A DNA stretch of 64,000 bases, taken from the NCBI RefSeq assembly GCF_006337085.1, contig NZ_CP040882.1, forward strand, positions 992,001 to 1,056,000, given 5' to 3'. The notes beneath the pieces were generated by a model. The model made no database searches and had not been told where the DNA came from. It was given only the letters and a program-made list of their open reading frames with translations. Every line of letters begins with the position of its first letter. The first letter of the stretch is position 1. The DNA comes from Sutterella faecalis. GTDB lineage: Bacteria > Pseudomonadota > Gammaproteobacteria > Burkholderiales > Burkholderiaceae_F. The position numbers and the translations under genes are program-made. This document shows positions 33,501 to 40,580 of this stretch, one piece after another.

Positions 33501-35566
33501 AGCGTGAGCGTAGAAGTCAGCTTGGCATCAACCGGATCTTCAGAGCCAGCAACCGTAATCTTGCCGCCGTTCTGAAGCGTCCAGGCTTCATCGAGCGTCA
33601 GGAGATCGTTCGTTGTAGCATCGGCCTTCTTCGCGCTGTTGAGTGCCGTGACATTGAAGGTCGACGCGTCGACAGTAATTCCGGAGCCACCAGCTTCGAC
33701 AGTCGTATCCGCCTTGCCAGTTTCAAGACCGGATGTATAGACAGCGCCCTTCGTCAGCGTCAAAGTCTTAACACTCAGCGAGCCTTCGTTCTTGAAGGAT
33801 GCGCCTTCGACATTCAGCGTATCGGCAGTGAAGTTCTTCGTGTAGGTGTCGCCCGTACCAGCCTTGCTGTTCACAAAGTCGCCCTTGACGGTTACCGAGC
33901 CTGCGGCGATCGAAGCGGTAGCCGCATTCGTGGAGGTCTTGCCTTCAACGCCGGTGATCGTGAGAGCGCCCGCGCCAGTCAGTGCGGTCTTGTTGTCAAG
34001 ATAACCGACCGTAACGGCGCCATCGTTCGCAACCGTGCTGCCGGATGCGAGCACGAGGCCGTTATTGACAACGAGTTCTGCATTGACGACAGACACATTG
34101 GCCTTACCAGCAACAGTCATGTCTCCGGTCACTTTGGCATTGCCGCTCGTCAGGGTAGCAACACCGTAGTCCTGGACATCAAGCGTCTGAACATTCAGGT
34201 TATAGAGCTGATTCCCGTTCTTGTCTTTCCCAGGTTCTGTTGCAGCAAGTTCGAATGTGCCTTTGCTACCGGAGGCGGGACCGCCAATAGTCAGTGTTTC
34301 AGCCGTGAGCGTTCCAGAAACGCCGGAAAGCTTGAGACCAGTTGCGGCATCCGTCGTTCCCTTGACCGTGATGGTCTTATATGCGATCGTGCCGGCGTTT
34401 TCGATTACATTGTCTGCACCAGTCGCGACAATGGCATCACCGGAAGCAGTGCCGTCGGTTTGAACAGAGAGACCGCCTGTCGAAGCCTTAAGGTTGAGTG
34501 TGGTCGCCGTAAGCGTAGCTTCAGCACCAACCGTCACCTTACCAGCGCCCGTCAGATTGGCGGTCGTTGCAGCACCATCAGCGTTGAGCGTGAGATTCTT
34601 GTCAGCAACATAGAGCGTTTCTGCGGAGAAAGACGCATCTTTACCGACAGTCACGGTGCCATTCAGTTGTGCCGTTACGTCCTTGATGTCCTTAGGATCG
34701 GTACCCACATACACAACTTTGTCTGAGAAAGCCTTGTTGATGGCAATCGAATCAGTTGCATCAGTGGCTTTCACAGTCAGCTTACCGCCCGTGCCTTCAT
34801 AGGCGGAATTGAGCGCAACAGTCGTACCGGTGAGGGACAGATCGCCCGCGTTCTTGAAAACAACATTTTCAAGCGTCAGTGCGCCGGAAGATGCCTCAAC
34901 AACCGCCTGAGCGCCATCCGCGACATCAAGCGTCACGGTACCAGCCTGATGATGATCAACCGGCTTGGAAACGCCGAGAGTAAGTCCTTGTGCGTCGCTA
35001 GAAGTCAGAGTAGAGGTGCCTTTTTGAGCGCCAGAACCCGTATTCTTGAAGGAAATGGTCAGATCGCCTTCATCGCCAATGACCGTGGCTGCCGCATCAT
35101 CGGCACCGGTTACCGTCAGCTTAGCATCGTGAGGTGTCGCGCCATTAACAGCCGTGAAATTGATCGAGCCATAGCCATTAACGTCTTTGACCGTTTCTTC
35201 AGCCGCAACTTTATCGGTAGCAGTGAAGTTCAGAGCACCGTTGTGCAGATATACGGTGGAACCCGGGAGCAAGTCAGCAGCTTTAAATTCGGTGGTCGTG
35301 GCTTTGCCTTCCGCATCAGCAGTGAAGACCTTGCTGACCGTCGTTTCAGCAGCATCACCCGCTGCATTTTCAGTCACCGTAATGTTGGCACCTTCGCCGA
35401 CATAGGCGTCCGCAGCCATCGCAGAACCGGCAACGCCAGCCATCACGGCAGCAACCGCAGCAGCAACGACCGTCTTCACGGCCTTGCCCTGATAGGAGGA
35501 AGCCTTCTCGCTCGTCACGACCGTGCCGCGTGTGAGGGAGCGGGCGACCTTGAATGTCTTATTCAT
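30593..35566 (-). CDS. Large autotransporter (type Va) with ESPR signal
   Basis: This 1657-residue protein starts MNKTFKVARSLTRGTVV, an extended signal peptide region, followed by a hydrophobic signal core ending AGSAMAAD near residue 52. The passenger (about 53-1380) is a long, low-cysteine, T/V/G/N/D-rich run of beta-helix-like strands with recurring phrases such as VTGDMTVAGKANVS, LTVNGDVDAGTIYV. The C-terminal part (about 1385-1657) is an autotransporter beta-barrel with WADVNGGKF, VGFSVYASKTF and the terminal signature NVRYAF. It would be exported by Sec and inserted with BAM help, acting as an adhesin or surface protein. The ATG at 35566 has GGAG 9-10 bases upstream; an extension to 35653 destroys the signal. 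A 12-G tract lies 113 bases upstream. Confidence 0.9.
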   Translation of the reverse strand: MNKTFKVARSLTRGTVVTSEKASSYQGKAVKTVVAAAVAAVMAGVAGSAMAADAYVGEGANITVTENAAGDAAETTVSKVFTADAEGKATTTEFKAADLLPGSTVYLHNGALNFTATDKVAAEETVKDVNGYGSINFTAVNGATPHDAKLTVTGADDAAATVIGDEGDLTISFKNTGSGAQKGTSTLTSSDAQGLTLGVSKPVDHHQAGTVTLDVADGAQAVVEASSGALTLENVVFKNAGDLSLTGTTVALNSAYEGTGGKLTVKATDATDSIAINKAFSDKVVYVGTDPKDIKDVTAQLNGTVTVGKDASFSAETLYVADKNLTLNADGAATTANLTGAGKVTVGAEATLTATTLNLKASTGGLSVQTDGTASGDAIVATGADNVIENAGTIAYKTITVKGTTDAATGLKLSGVSGTLTAETLTIGGPASGSKGTFELAATEPGKDKNGNQLYNLNVQTLDVQDYGVATLTSGNAKVTGDMTVAGKANVSVVNAELVVNNGLVLASGSTVANDGAVTVGYLDNKTALTGAGALTITGVEGKTSTNAATASIAAGSVTVKGDFVNSKAGTGDTYTKNFTADTLNVEGASFKNEGSLSVKTLTLTKGAVYTSGLETGKADTTVEAGGSGITVDASTFNVTALNSAKKADATTNDLLTLDEAWTLQNGGKITVAGSEDPVDAKLTSTLTLNKTTQNFRSLEVSGTGASLTLTNEASSEIGTLTLTEGTVAVNDGTLKVTDKLYTVAGQNFTVGDEGELLVSASVLGLTVKADNSYEFTAASDGKKFNGVTTNDGSIVVEGVTGEVTSANLGTLATTLGQTSSATGLLDLSGLTVKGVAATNNEIAYKTLTDNNLNGGVVLDYLKNVTVTGVNANLRGEFGKAVLEKATTATLQVDNTLVLNGSGDLVQSVDANDNKKLAGVTLGAGGFFVTTGEGAVIGAVTSSDSSNLGEVYVASGDLTVQGNVTADLDVDGKLTVNGDVDAGTIYVEKGSFQTGTVDVDGYKTPGNVKTNLLQIADTGSFTADGKVTLGTPAQADETSYVYGNASIAELDTGTQTLYVGSSSAEESESGHLVVGKLTGTSKIFADPAWQEGSVLALDAASTVVVGEVASGASVQAGQGSIVAIGATATADEAAQLFAQTGYGLGDRTVEANKGKDLVKAVLYVSNETVDAEGKVSYVTATGNLSATGATTYSAVSAVNIGANTMLVMDANKVDTTGATAVFEKDITFNKNAELYVANLSAHDQIKVGKLVSGAEDFAERVEDLTFTGDVLMDAALTVDTTTNVGTIGVTMTTDEELAARGYEDIVGMNVAQAMYDQNKNLGTSSSVEFNNWLYTSTNGLGTPKAVRTAAKEVAGLGATTGVQTLTMDAVNQMADTVADRTSILAQRGQGVNVWADVNGGKFEAKTLFDGAGYSSDIYSGVLGLDYQFSCNAVLGAALTIGTADTDSKNSGVAASTDSDLVGFSVYASKTFADIWNVSADIGYLQASNDVTANGYAHAWKFSEDTDAWTVGVRGEVLTKAGSVNIVPHLGLRYTAISTDGFEAGYVTDIDDQNVFQMPVGVTVSADFETNGWTIAPKFDLSVVPTFGDKDADLKLGITGVSATDDYAVRVIDSNPVQAQFGVNATNGAWGFGLSYKLGAGSDDRMNNSFNANVRYAF

Positions 35567-35678
35567 TGTTAGAAACTCCAATTGAATGTTTCGGGCGGCT
35601 CTGCGGAATGGGTTGCCGCAGGCAAAACGCCGCCATGCCTTTTGCGGGCACAAGCGAACTTTAAAAAAGCAAGTTTCC

Positions 35679-35690
35679 GGGGGGGGGGGG
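35679..35690. repeat. Homopolymeric G12 tract upstream of the autotransporter gene
   Basis: Twelve consecutive G on the plus strand (C12 in the sense of the autotransporter gene) lie 113-124 bases before its ATG. Such tracts change length by slipped-strand mispairing and, near promoters, commonly cause phase variation. Confidence 0.75.
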
Positions 35691-35764
35691 TTATCCCTTA
35701 TAAGACATTCATTTCTTCGAAGTTGCTGTAAATAAATACGCTTCTATATGTGGAGGGATAACCC
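35688..35764. promoter_or_regulatory. 11-bp inverted repeats enclosing a 55-bp AT-rich segment in the autotransporter control region
   Basis: GGGTTATCCCT at 35688-35698 and AGGGATAACCC at 35754-35764 are perfect inverted copies separated by 55 AT-rich bases. In the gene's sense the enclosed segment contains TATA-like and TTTACA sequences. The left arm merges with the G12 tract. The arms may be operator half-sites or bounds of an invertible segment. The rest of 35765-36062 shows no gene. Confidence 0.5.
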
Positions 35765-36064
35765 TGAATACGATTAGTGGTGGACTTGCAACGGCAATGA
35801 AAGACATAAACTATCGATAACATACAATTAATATGTAATCACTATCAATAGCTGCATCTCATTTTCTTGTAAGTTGTACGGCATCTCCAGACGTTCGAAA
35901 CATCCAGGCTGCCCTCGGAAAAAACGCTTTCTCAAGAGAAACCCGCTTTTCCGACCCTCGTTCCATTTGTCCTGCTCTTTTCCCGGTCAGGCTCAATCAC
36001 TCCATCGATCGCGTCCAAACGCAGATCGCTTTCACACCAACGGCTGACGGCCTCACAAAGCCTA

Positions 36065-37333
36065 GTATATCGTTCGTTAATTAAGGCTATTAATTAATTC
36101 GTGGACCTCGTCGAGCTTCCAGCGCCAGCGGAACGGCACGGGGTCTTCGTTGGTTTCATCGATCCACTTTGTAATGTGATCCCTCAGCTCATCCTTCGAA
36201 TTGACGCGAAGCCCGCGCAGGCTTTGACGCGCCATCTTGCTGAAGAATGCTTCAATGAGATTGAGCCATGATGCATGCTTCGGCGTGAAGATGAACTGGA
36301 AGCGCCCCTTCCTCGTATCAAGGTAGGCACGCGTTTCCTTCGATGTGTGGATCGAGTGATTATCCAACACAATGAAGATCCGGCATTCATCAGCATACGT
36401 CGCATCAATCATCCTGAGGAAGTCGACGAAGTCTGAGCTCTTATGGCGTTCGCGGATCAGACTGTGCACCTTGCCGGTAATCAGATCAATGCCGGCAAGC
36501 AGGGAAAGCGTTCCGTGACGACGATATTCGTAGTCGCGACGGGTAAAGCCTTTTCCAGGCTGCGGCGGCCGATCATCATGAATGTTCCCAATTGCCTGAA
36601 TGCCCGGCTTCTCGTCATAGGAGATGTAGACGGTGCCGTTCGGCTGCGATGAGCCTTCAAGCGTATCAATGAAGCGAAGGTCGATCTCCACGCGCTTGTA
36701 AAGGAGAAGGACTTCTCTCGCTTTAGCTTCAAAATCGGGCCCCTTCTTCTCAAGGTAATAGCGGATGCGGTGCGGCTTGATTTCTCCTTCTTCGAGAATT
36801 GTCCAGATAGTGGACTTTGAGGCTTTGCCGAGCGATTCGCCATAGCGTTGTTCTTCAGCATGTTTGCGCACGTAGGCGGCCAGAGTCTCCATTGACCAAA
36901 GCGCCTGCGTCGGTCCATCCGGCAAATCCTTCGGCGGCGTGCATGCAAGAGAACGCACCCAGGTGCGCGCATCATCGCTGATCGCTGCCGGTCGTCCGCT
37001 GCGCTTGAGATCCTCGAGAGCCATCATCGGGCCGATCTGCAAAGCCTTCCGCAGGAAACGGGCGACCGCACTTACCGAAAGCTGAACTTCTTCAGCCAGC
37101 TCTTTCTGCGGCTTCCCGCTGGCTGCGCCGAGCAGAATTCGGGCGCGCTGCACCTGGCGATGCTCAGCTGTGCGTGAGTTGGCGATCTGAGTTAGTGAGG
37201 CAACCTGCTCTGGAGTGAGTGTCAGAGGGGTAACGACAGGGCGGCCGCGAGGCATGAGGAGGCTCCAGTGAGTGGGATCCTCCAATTATAGCAAAATCGG
37301 CTAATTAATGGCTTTATTTACAGAACGATATAC
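36065..37333 (-). mobile_element. IS630-family insertion sequence (1269 bp) flanked by TA
   Basis: The left end reads GTATATCGTTC (from 36065) and the right end reads GAACGATATAC (to 37333), perfect inverted copies, with looser similarity continuing inward. TA dinucleotides at 36063-36064 and 37334-37335 match the TA target duplication of this family. One transposase gene fills the element. Confidence 0.87.
36077..37255 (-). CDS. IS630-family transposase
   Basis: The 392-residue protein has an N-terminal HTH region (QKELAEEVQLSVSAVARFLRKA), the catalytic aspartates in YISYDEKPGIQ and FIVLDNHSIHTSK, and the glutamate in HASWLNLIEAFFSKMARQSLRG, forming the DDE triad. I place the start at the ATG at 37255 (MPRGRPVVTPL), with GGAG upstream; a TTG 30 bases earlier is also in frame. 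The gene appears intact. Confidence 0.93.
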   Translation of the reverse strand: MPRGRPVVTPLTLTPEQVASLTQIANSRTAEHRQVQRARILLGAASGKPQKELAEEVQLSVSAVARFLRKALQIGPMMALEDLKRSGRPAAISDDARTWVRSLACTPPKDLPDGPTQALWSMETLAAYVRKHAEEQRYGESLGKASKSTIWTILEEGEIKPHRIRYYLEKKGPDFEAKAREVLLLYKRVEIDLRFIDTLEGSSQPNGTVYISYDEKPGIQAIGNIHDDRPPQPGKGFTRRDYEYRRHGTLSLLAGIDLITGKVHSLIRERHKSSDFVDFLRMIDATYADECRIFIVLDNHSIHTSKETRAYLDTRKGRFQFIFTPKHASWLNLIEAFFSKMARQSLRGLRVNSKDELRDHITKWIDETNEDPVPFRWRWKLDEVHELINSLN

Positions 37334-37364
37334 TAGAGTTCCGACTCTTCCCCCTAAACTCACA

Positions 37365-37570
37365 GCACAAAAAAGCCCGCAGAGGCGACTGGAGGGGGAT
37401 AAATGTGGCGTCCTCTGCGGGAAAGGCGGTGAAGTCGGAGGAGAATGCACCTCTCGGGCCGGGAGCCGGAATCCTCGCGGGAGGAGGCTCGAGAATCGCG
37501 AGGGGCTCGCTTTAACCTGGGGGGATTAGGCGGCCGCTACGACCGGGTCACCGCTCACCTTTGATTCTAT
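37365..37570 (-). ncRNA. Candidate structured small RNA with strong terminator
   Basis: The interval 37365-37560 is GC-rich, lacks ATG on the minus strand and holds several inverted repeats, for example CCTCGCG/CGCGAGG (37473-37479, 37497-37503). It ends on the minus strand in a 10-bp stem (CCCGCAGAGG at 37376-37385, CCTCTGCGGG at 37412-37421) followed by CTTTTTTG. A -10-like TAGAAT lies at 37564-37569 on the minus strand. A transcript of about 190 bases is plausible. It does not resemble 4.5S, tmRNA, RNase P RNA or 6S RNA as far as I can judge. Confidence 0.35.
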
Positions 37571-37698
37571 CCGTAGTTATTCAGTTTTCCTTACAAATCA
37601 CTCTATAAAAGAAACTCAGAAGCGCTCCTTTAACGTTTTTTTGCGCTCGGGCAATTCCCTTTTCTTCCCTGCGTGTTTTTACTCTTGCCTCCGGGTAC

Positions 37699-38439
37699 TC
37701 ATCTGTGTACCGAGACCGCTTCTTCCTCAATTGTTCTGAGGATCTCATCGTGATTTTCGTAATATGCAGCGGCATGCCCGCGAAGCACTTCCGCCGAAGT
37801 CTCCGAATGGCGCTCGGCAATTACGACGGAATCAATGCCCGCAGCCCTCGCGCCCAGAATGCCCGGGAGCGCATCCTCCACCATGAGGCACTCTTCTGGG
37901 CGGGCGGAAAAGTGTTCGAGGAACTTGAAAAATGCTTCCGGGTCCGGCTTCACGTGCGCCACGTCGTCGCGCGTGACGATGAGATCGAAATAGTCTGAGA
38001 AAGGCGCAGCGGCGAGAAGCTTCAGGTTCTCCTTTGAATAGGTGTCGATGTTTCTGCGGCGCGTGGTGGTGGCGATGGCAAGCGTCTTCCCGGCGCGCTT
38101 CAGAGCTTTAAGAACTTCAGGCGCCCCGGGACGATAGTCGACGCGCGTGCGCAGAAACTCCTGCGCGAGCTCGTAGCGCTGACGATGAATCTCCTCGGGC
38201 GTCCCGGGAAGTCCAAAAGCCGCCTTCATGTCCGCCATGTACTTGAGGTATGCGTCCGACCCTTCGCCGTACTTCTTCATGGCGCTCATCCGGAGGTGTC
38301 CGGCCTCGTCCTCTGAAATCTGCACTCTGCCGTCCGTGAGGCGCTTCAGGAGCTCCTGATCGACCTGACTCCAGACGCCGAGGGAGTCAATAAGCGTGCC
38401 GTCAAGGTCGAAAATGATGATGCGTCGATCGAGAAACAT
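37699..38439 (-). CDS. HAD superfamily hydrolase (phosphoglycolate phosphatase-like)
   Basis: The 246-residue protein begins MFLDRRIIIFDLDGTLIDS, motif I of HAD phosphatases (D10 and D12), with a helical cap domain (about 25-100), motif II in LAIATTTRRRN, and motif III/IV in KPDPEAFFKFL...CLMVEDALPGILGARAAG. It probably removes phosphate from a small metabolite. Start at 38439; a longer frame would overlap the flavoprotein gene. It is the last gene of the sensor/regulator/flavoprotein operon, 34 bases after the flavoprotein stop. Confidence 0.88.
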   Translation of the reverse strand: MFLDRRIIIFDLDGTLIDSLGVWSQVDQELLKRLTDGRVQISEDEAGHLRMSAMKKYGEGSDAYLKYMADMKAAFGLPGTPEEIHRQRYELAQEFLRTRVDYRPGAPEVLKALKRAGKTLAIATTTRRRNIDTYSKENLKLLAAAPFSDYFDLIVTRDDVAHVKPDPEAFFKFLEHFSARPEECLMVEDALPGILGARAAGIDSVVIAERHSETSAEVLRGHAAAYYENHDEILRTIEEEAVSVHR

Positions 38440-38473
38440 GTTTTGAGCTTCAAGGATGGGGAAAAGAAAAGAA

Positions 38474-39946
38474 TCAAAGAGGCTTCGCGGGACTGCCCTC
38501 AGCATGGAGGGCGGCATTTCGTCCGGCAATGCGCCCGAAGACGAAGGCGTCGAGAAGGCCGCTGCCCCCTAAGCGGAATTTGCCATGGAGGCCGCCCGTG
38601 GTTTCACCGGCAGCGTAGAGCCCCGGAATCGCCTCGGACGAGAATTCGCTTTTCCTTCTCACCCGGGCATCCGGAAGAACGGCGATTCCGCCGCAGGTGT
38701 AGTGCACTTCAAAACGCTCGCGCCCGAAGTAGTACGGGGGCTTCGCAAGATCCTGAAGGAACCGCGTGCGGCCGAATTCGGGATCGATTCCGCTCCTTGC
38801 CGCAGCGTTGTAAAGCCTGAACGTCCGCTCGAGGCGCTTCAAAGGAATGCCCATTTTTTGGGCGAGCTCTTCGAACGTTTCCGCGCTGTCGGCAAGCCCC
38901 TGCTGCATCTTGGTCGCGAAGGTTGCGCCCTTCACGCTTCTGCTGTCGGTTACCACCCAGAAATCCGTTGTGCCCGTTGCAATCAAATCCGAAAACACGG
39001 TATCCCAGGCTGCGGTTTCGTCCGTGAAGCGCATGCCGTCCGTGGTGAGAAAGATTTCGGCTCCGGGGTAGTCGAGCATTCGTCCGCCCCAGAAAGGAAT
39101 TGCCAGAACGTATTCCATGCCGGTCACCGCGCCGCCCGCGGCGAGCGTCATCCGGATGCCGTCGCCCGTCGCCGGATCTTCATTCATGCGGCCCGGACTA
39201 TACGTGGTGCCGAGATCGTCCGGAATGTAAGGAGCCCACATCGAGCGGAGCGATAGATTGGCGCCGAATCCGCCTGTTGCCAGAACGACGCTCCGGGCAG
39301 AGATCGTCTCCATCCGTCCGTCGGGTGCCTGAACAACCAACGCTTCAACCCCGCCTCCTGCGCCCAGGACAAGACGATCGGCGCGCGTTCGGTATCGAAT
39401 TTCAACCCCAAGCGCCCTGGCGCGGGCAAGAAGCCGCTGCGTATAAGCGAGCCCGCTCCTCGCGCGCGAGGTTTTGTGCGCCCGGGGGAATACGCCTGAA
39501 TAAGCCTCATAAAGCTTCGGATCGAACTCAACGCCGATGGATTTGAGCCACGTAATGACGTGCGGACTCTCCTTCACCATCAGTTCAATGAGTTCAGGAT
39601 TCCCGATCCCGCCGCCCCCTTCGAACGTGTCGCGAAAGAACTGCTCGGCTGAATCCGTTCGCCCCATGCGCTTCTGTCCTTCCGGGTCGAGGGCATTGAG
39701 CATCCCGGAACTCACGAGCATGTGGCCGCCTGCAAGCGCCATCTTTTCTACGACAAGCACGCGTTCTGCGCCCGCTTCCCTTGCCGCGATCGCGGCGGCA
39801 AAGCCCGCCGCGCCCGCGCCGACCACGACCACATCAGAGGCGCCATTCCCGGGAGCCGGTTCTGCCCGGAGAATCTCCGGGCAAAGGCCGGAGAGCGTGA
39901 GGAGACCCAATCCCTGAAGCGCAAGCCTGCGGCGCAAATAAGCCAT
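38474..39946 (-). CDS. Exported FAD-dependent reductase (fumarate/urocanate reductase family), third copy
   Basis: This 490-residue protein has a twin-arginine-like export signal (AYLRRRLALQGLGLLTLSG, cleavage near residue 28), an FAD_binding_2 fold starting VVVVGAGAAGFAAA (about 38-52), and C-terminal AAGETTGGLHGKFRLGGSG with the active-site histidine and arginine. The central HYTCGGI replaces the HHTMGG of typical members, keeping one histidine. No FMN or heme domain is present. The ATG at 39946 follows the response-regulator stop by one base. It differs clearly from the reductases at 3464 and 14084, so it should use a different substrate. Confidence 0.84.
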   Translation of the reverse strand: MAYLRRRLALQGLGLLTLSGLCPEILRAEPAPGNGASDVVVVGAGAAGFAAAIAAREAGAERVLVVEKMALAGGHMLVSSGMLNALDPEGQKRMGRTDSAEQFFRDTFEGGGGIGNPELIELMVKESPHVITWLKSIGVEFDPKLYEAYSGVFPRAHKTSRARSGLAYTQRLLARARALGVEIRYRTRADRLVLGAGGGVEALVVQAPDGRMETISARSVVLATGGFGANLSLRSMWAPYIPDDLGTTYSPGRMNEDPATGDGIRMTLAAGGAVTGMEYVLAIPFWGGRMLDYPGAEIFLTTDGMRFTDETAAWDTVFSDLIATGTTDFWVVTDSRSVKGATFATKMQQGLADSAETFEELAQKMGIPLKRLERTFRLYNAAARSGIDPEFGRTRFLQDLAKPPYYFGRERFEVHYTCGGIAVLPDARVRRKSEFSSEAIPGLYAAGETTGGLHGKFRLGGSGLLDAFVFGRIAGRNAALHAEGSPAKPL

Positions 39947-39947
39947 C

Positions 39948-40580
39948 TCACCGGCCTCCGTCAGAAAGAAGCCCGGCGGCCTCGAGGGCCTTGGCCATGG
40001 CAACGGCCGAACGAACGCCGAGCTTCTTGGCGGCATTGCCGCGGTGAAGCTTTACGGTGGGAAGCGAAATGCCGAGCTTGTCTCCGATCTGCTTGTTGAG
40101 AAGCCCCTGCGCGACGAGCCTCGCCACTTCGAGTTCGCGATCGGTGAGCGCCGCCGCTTTTTCAGCAAGGTCCGCCTGTCCGGCGTCGGCCGCGAGGTCT
40201 TCAAAGCTCTTCTTCACCGCCTTTTCCACGGCGGCAATGAGCACATCGGGAGCCGCGGGCTTCACCAGGAAATCCATTGCGCCCCGGTGCACGGCCTGCA
40301 TCGCCATCGGGATGTCGCCGTGGGCGGAAAGAAAGATGACGGGAAGGAGACTCCCGCGCTCAACGAGTTCGGCCTGAAGCTCCATTCCGGTCATGCCGGG
40401 CATACGGTGGTCAAGGAGCAGGCACCCGGGCTTTCTCGGATCATCCATCTCGAGAAAGGCCTGAGCGCTCTGGTAGGTCATCACCTCAAAGCCCCCCATG
40501 CGGAGAAGAAATGCGAGGCTCTTCAACTGTTCCGCATCGTCGTCGACGATCCGTACAAGGGCTTCCTTAATGTCCGTCAT
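39948..40580 (-). CDS. FixJ/TtrR-type response regulator
   Basis: The 210-residue protein has a receiver domain (about 8-122) with D57 (LLLDHRMPGMTG), switch residues FLSAHGD and K in LVKPAAP. A LuxR-type HTH follows (about 147-205, ALTDRELEVARLVAQGLLNKQIGDKLGISLPTVKLHRGNAAKKLG). MTDIKEALVRIV at 40580 is the best start, with AGGAGAATCGTG before it. It overlaps the kinase gene by 14 bases and is followed after one base by the flavoprotein gene, so the three are translated as a unit. Confidence 0.9.
   Translation of the reverse strand: MTDIKEALVRIVDDDAEQLKSLAFLLRMGGFEVMTYQSAQAFLEMDDPRKPGCLLLDHRMPGMTGMELQAELVERGSLLPVIFLSAHGDIPMAMQAVHRGAMDFLVKPAAPDVLIAAVEKAVKKSFEDLAADAGQADLAEKAAALTDRELEVARLVAQGLLNKQIGDKLGISLPTVKLHRGNAAKKLGVRSAVAMAKALEAAGLLSDGGR

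Noticed and set aside
37308..37529. 73-codon plus-strand frame in the structured interval
   Set aside because: It runs through the hairpins and starts inside the IS630 end; no ribosome-binding site or domain was seen.
37365..37570. Identification of the structured interval as 4.5S, 6S, tmRNA or RNase P RNA
   Set aside because: None of the conserved sequence signatures of these RNAs is visible.
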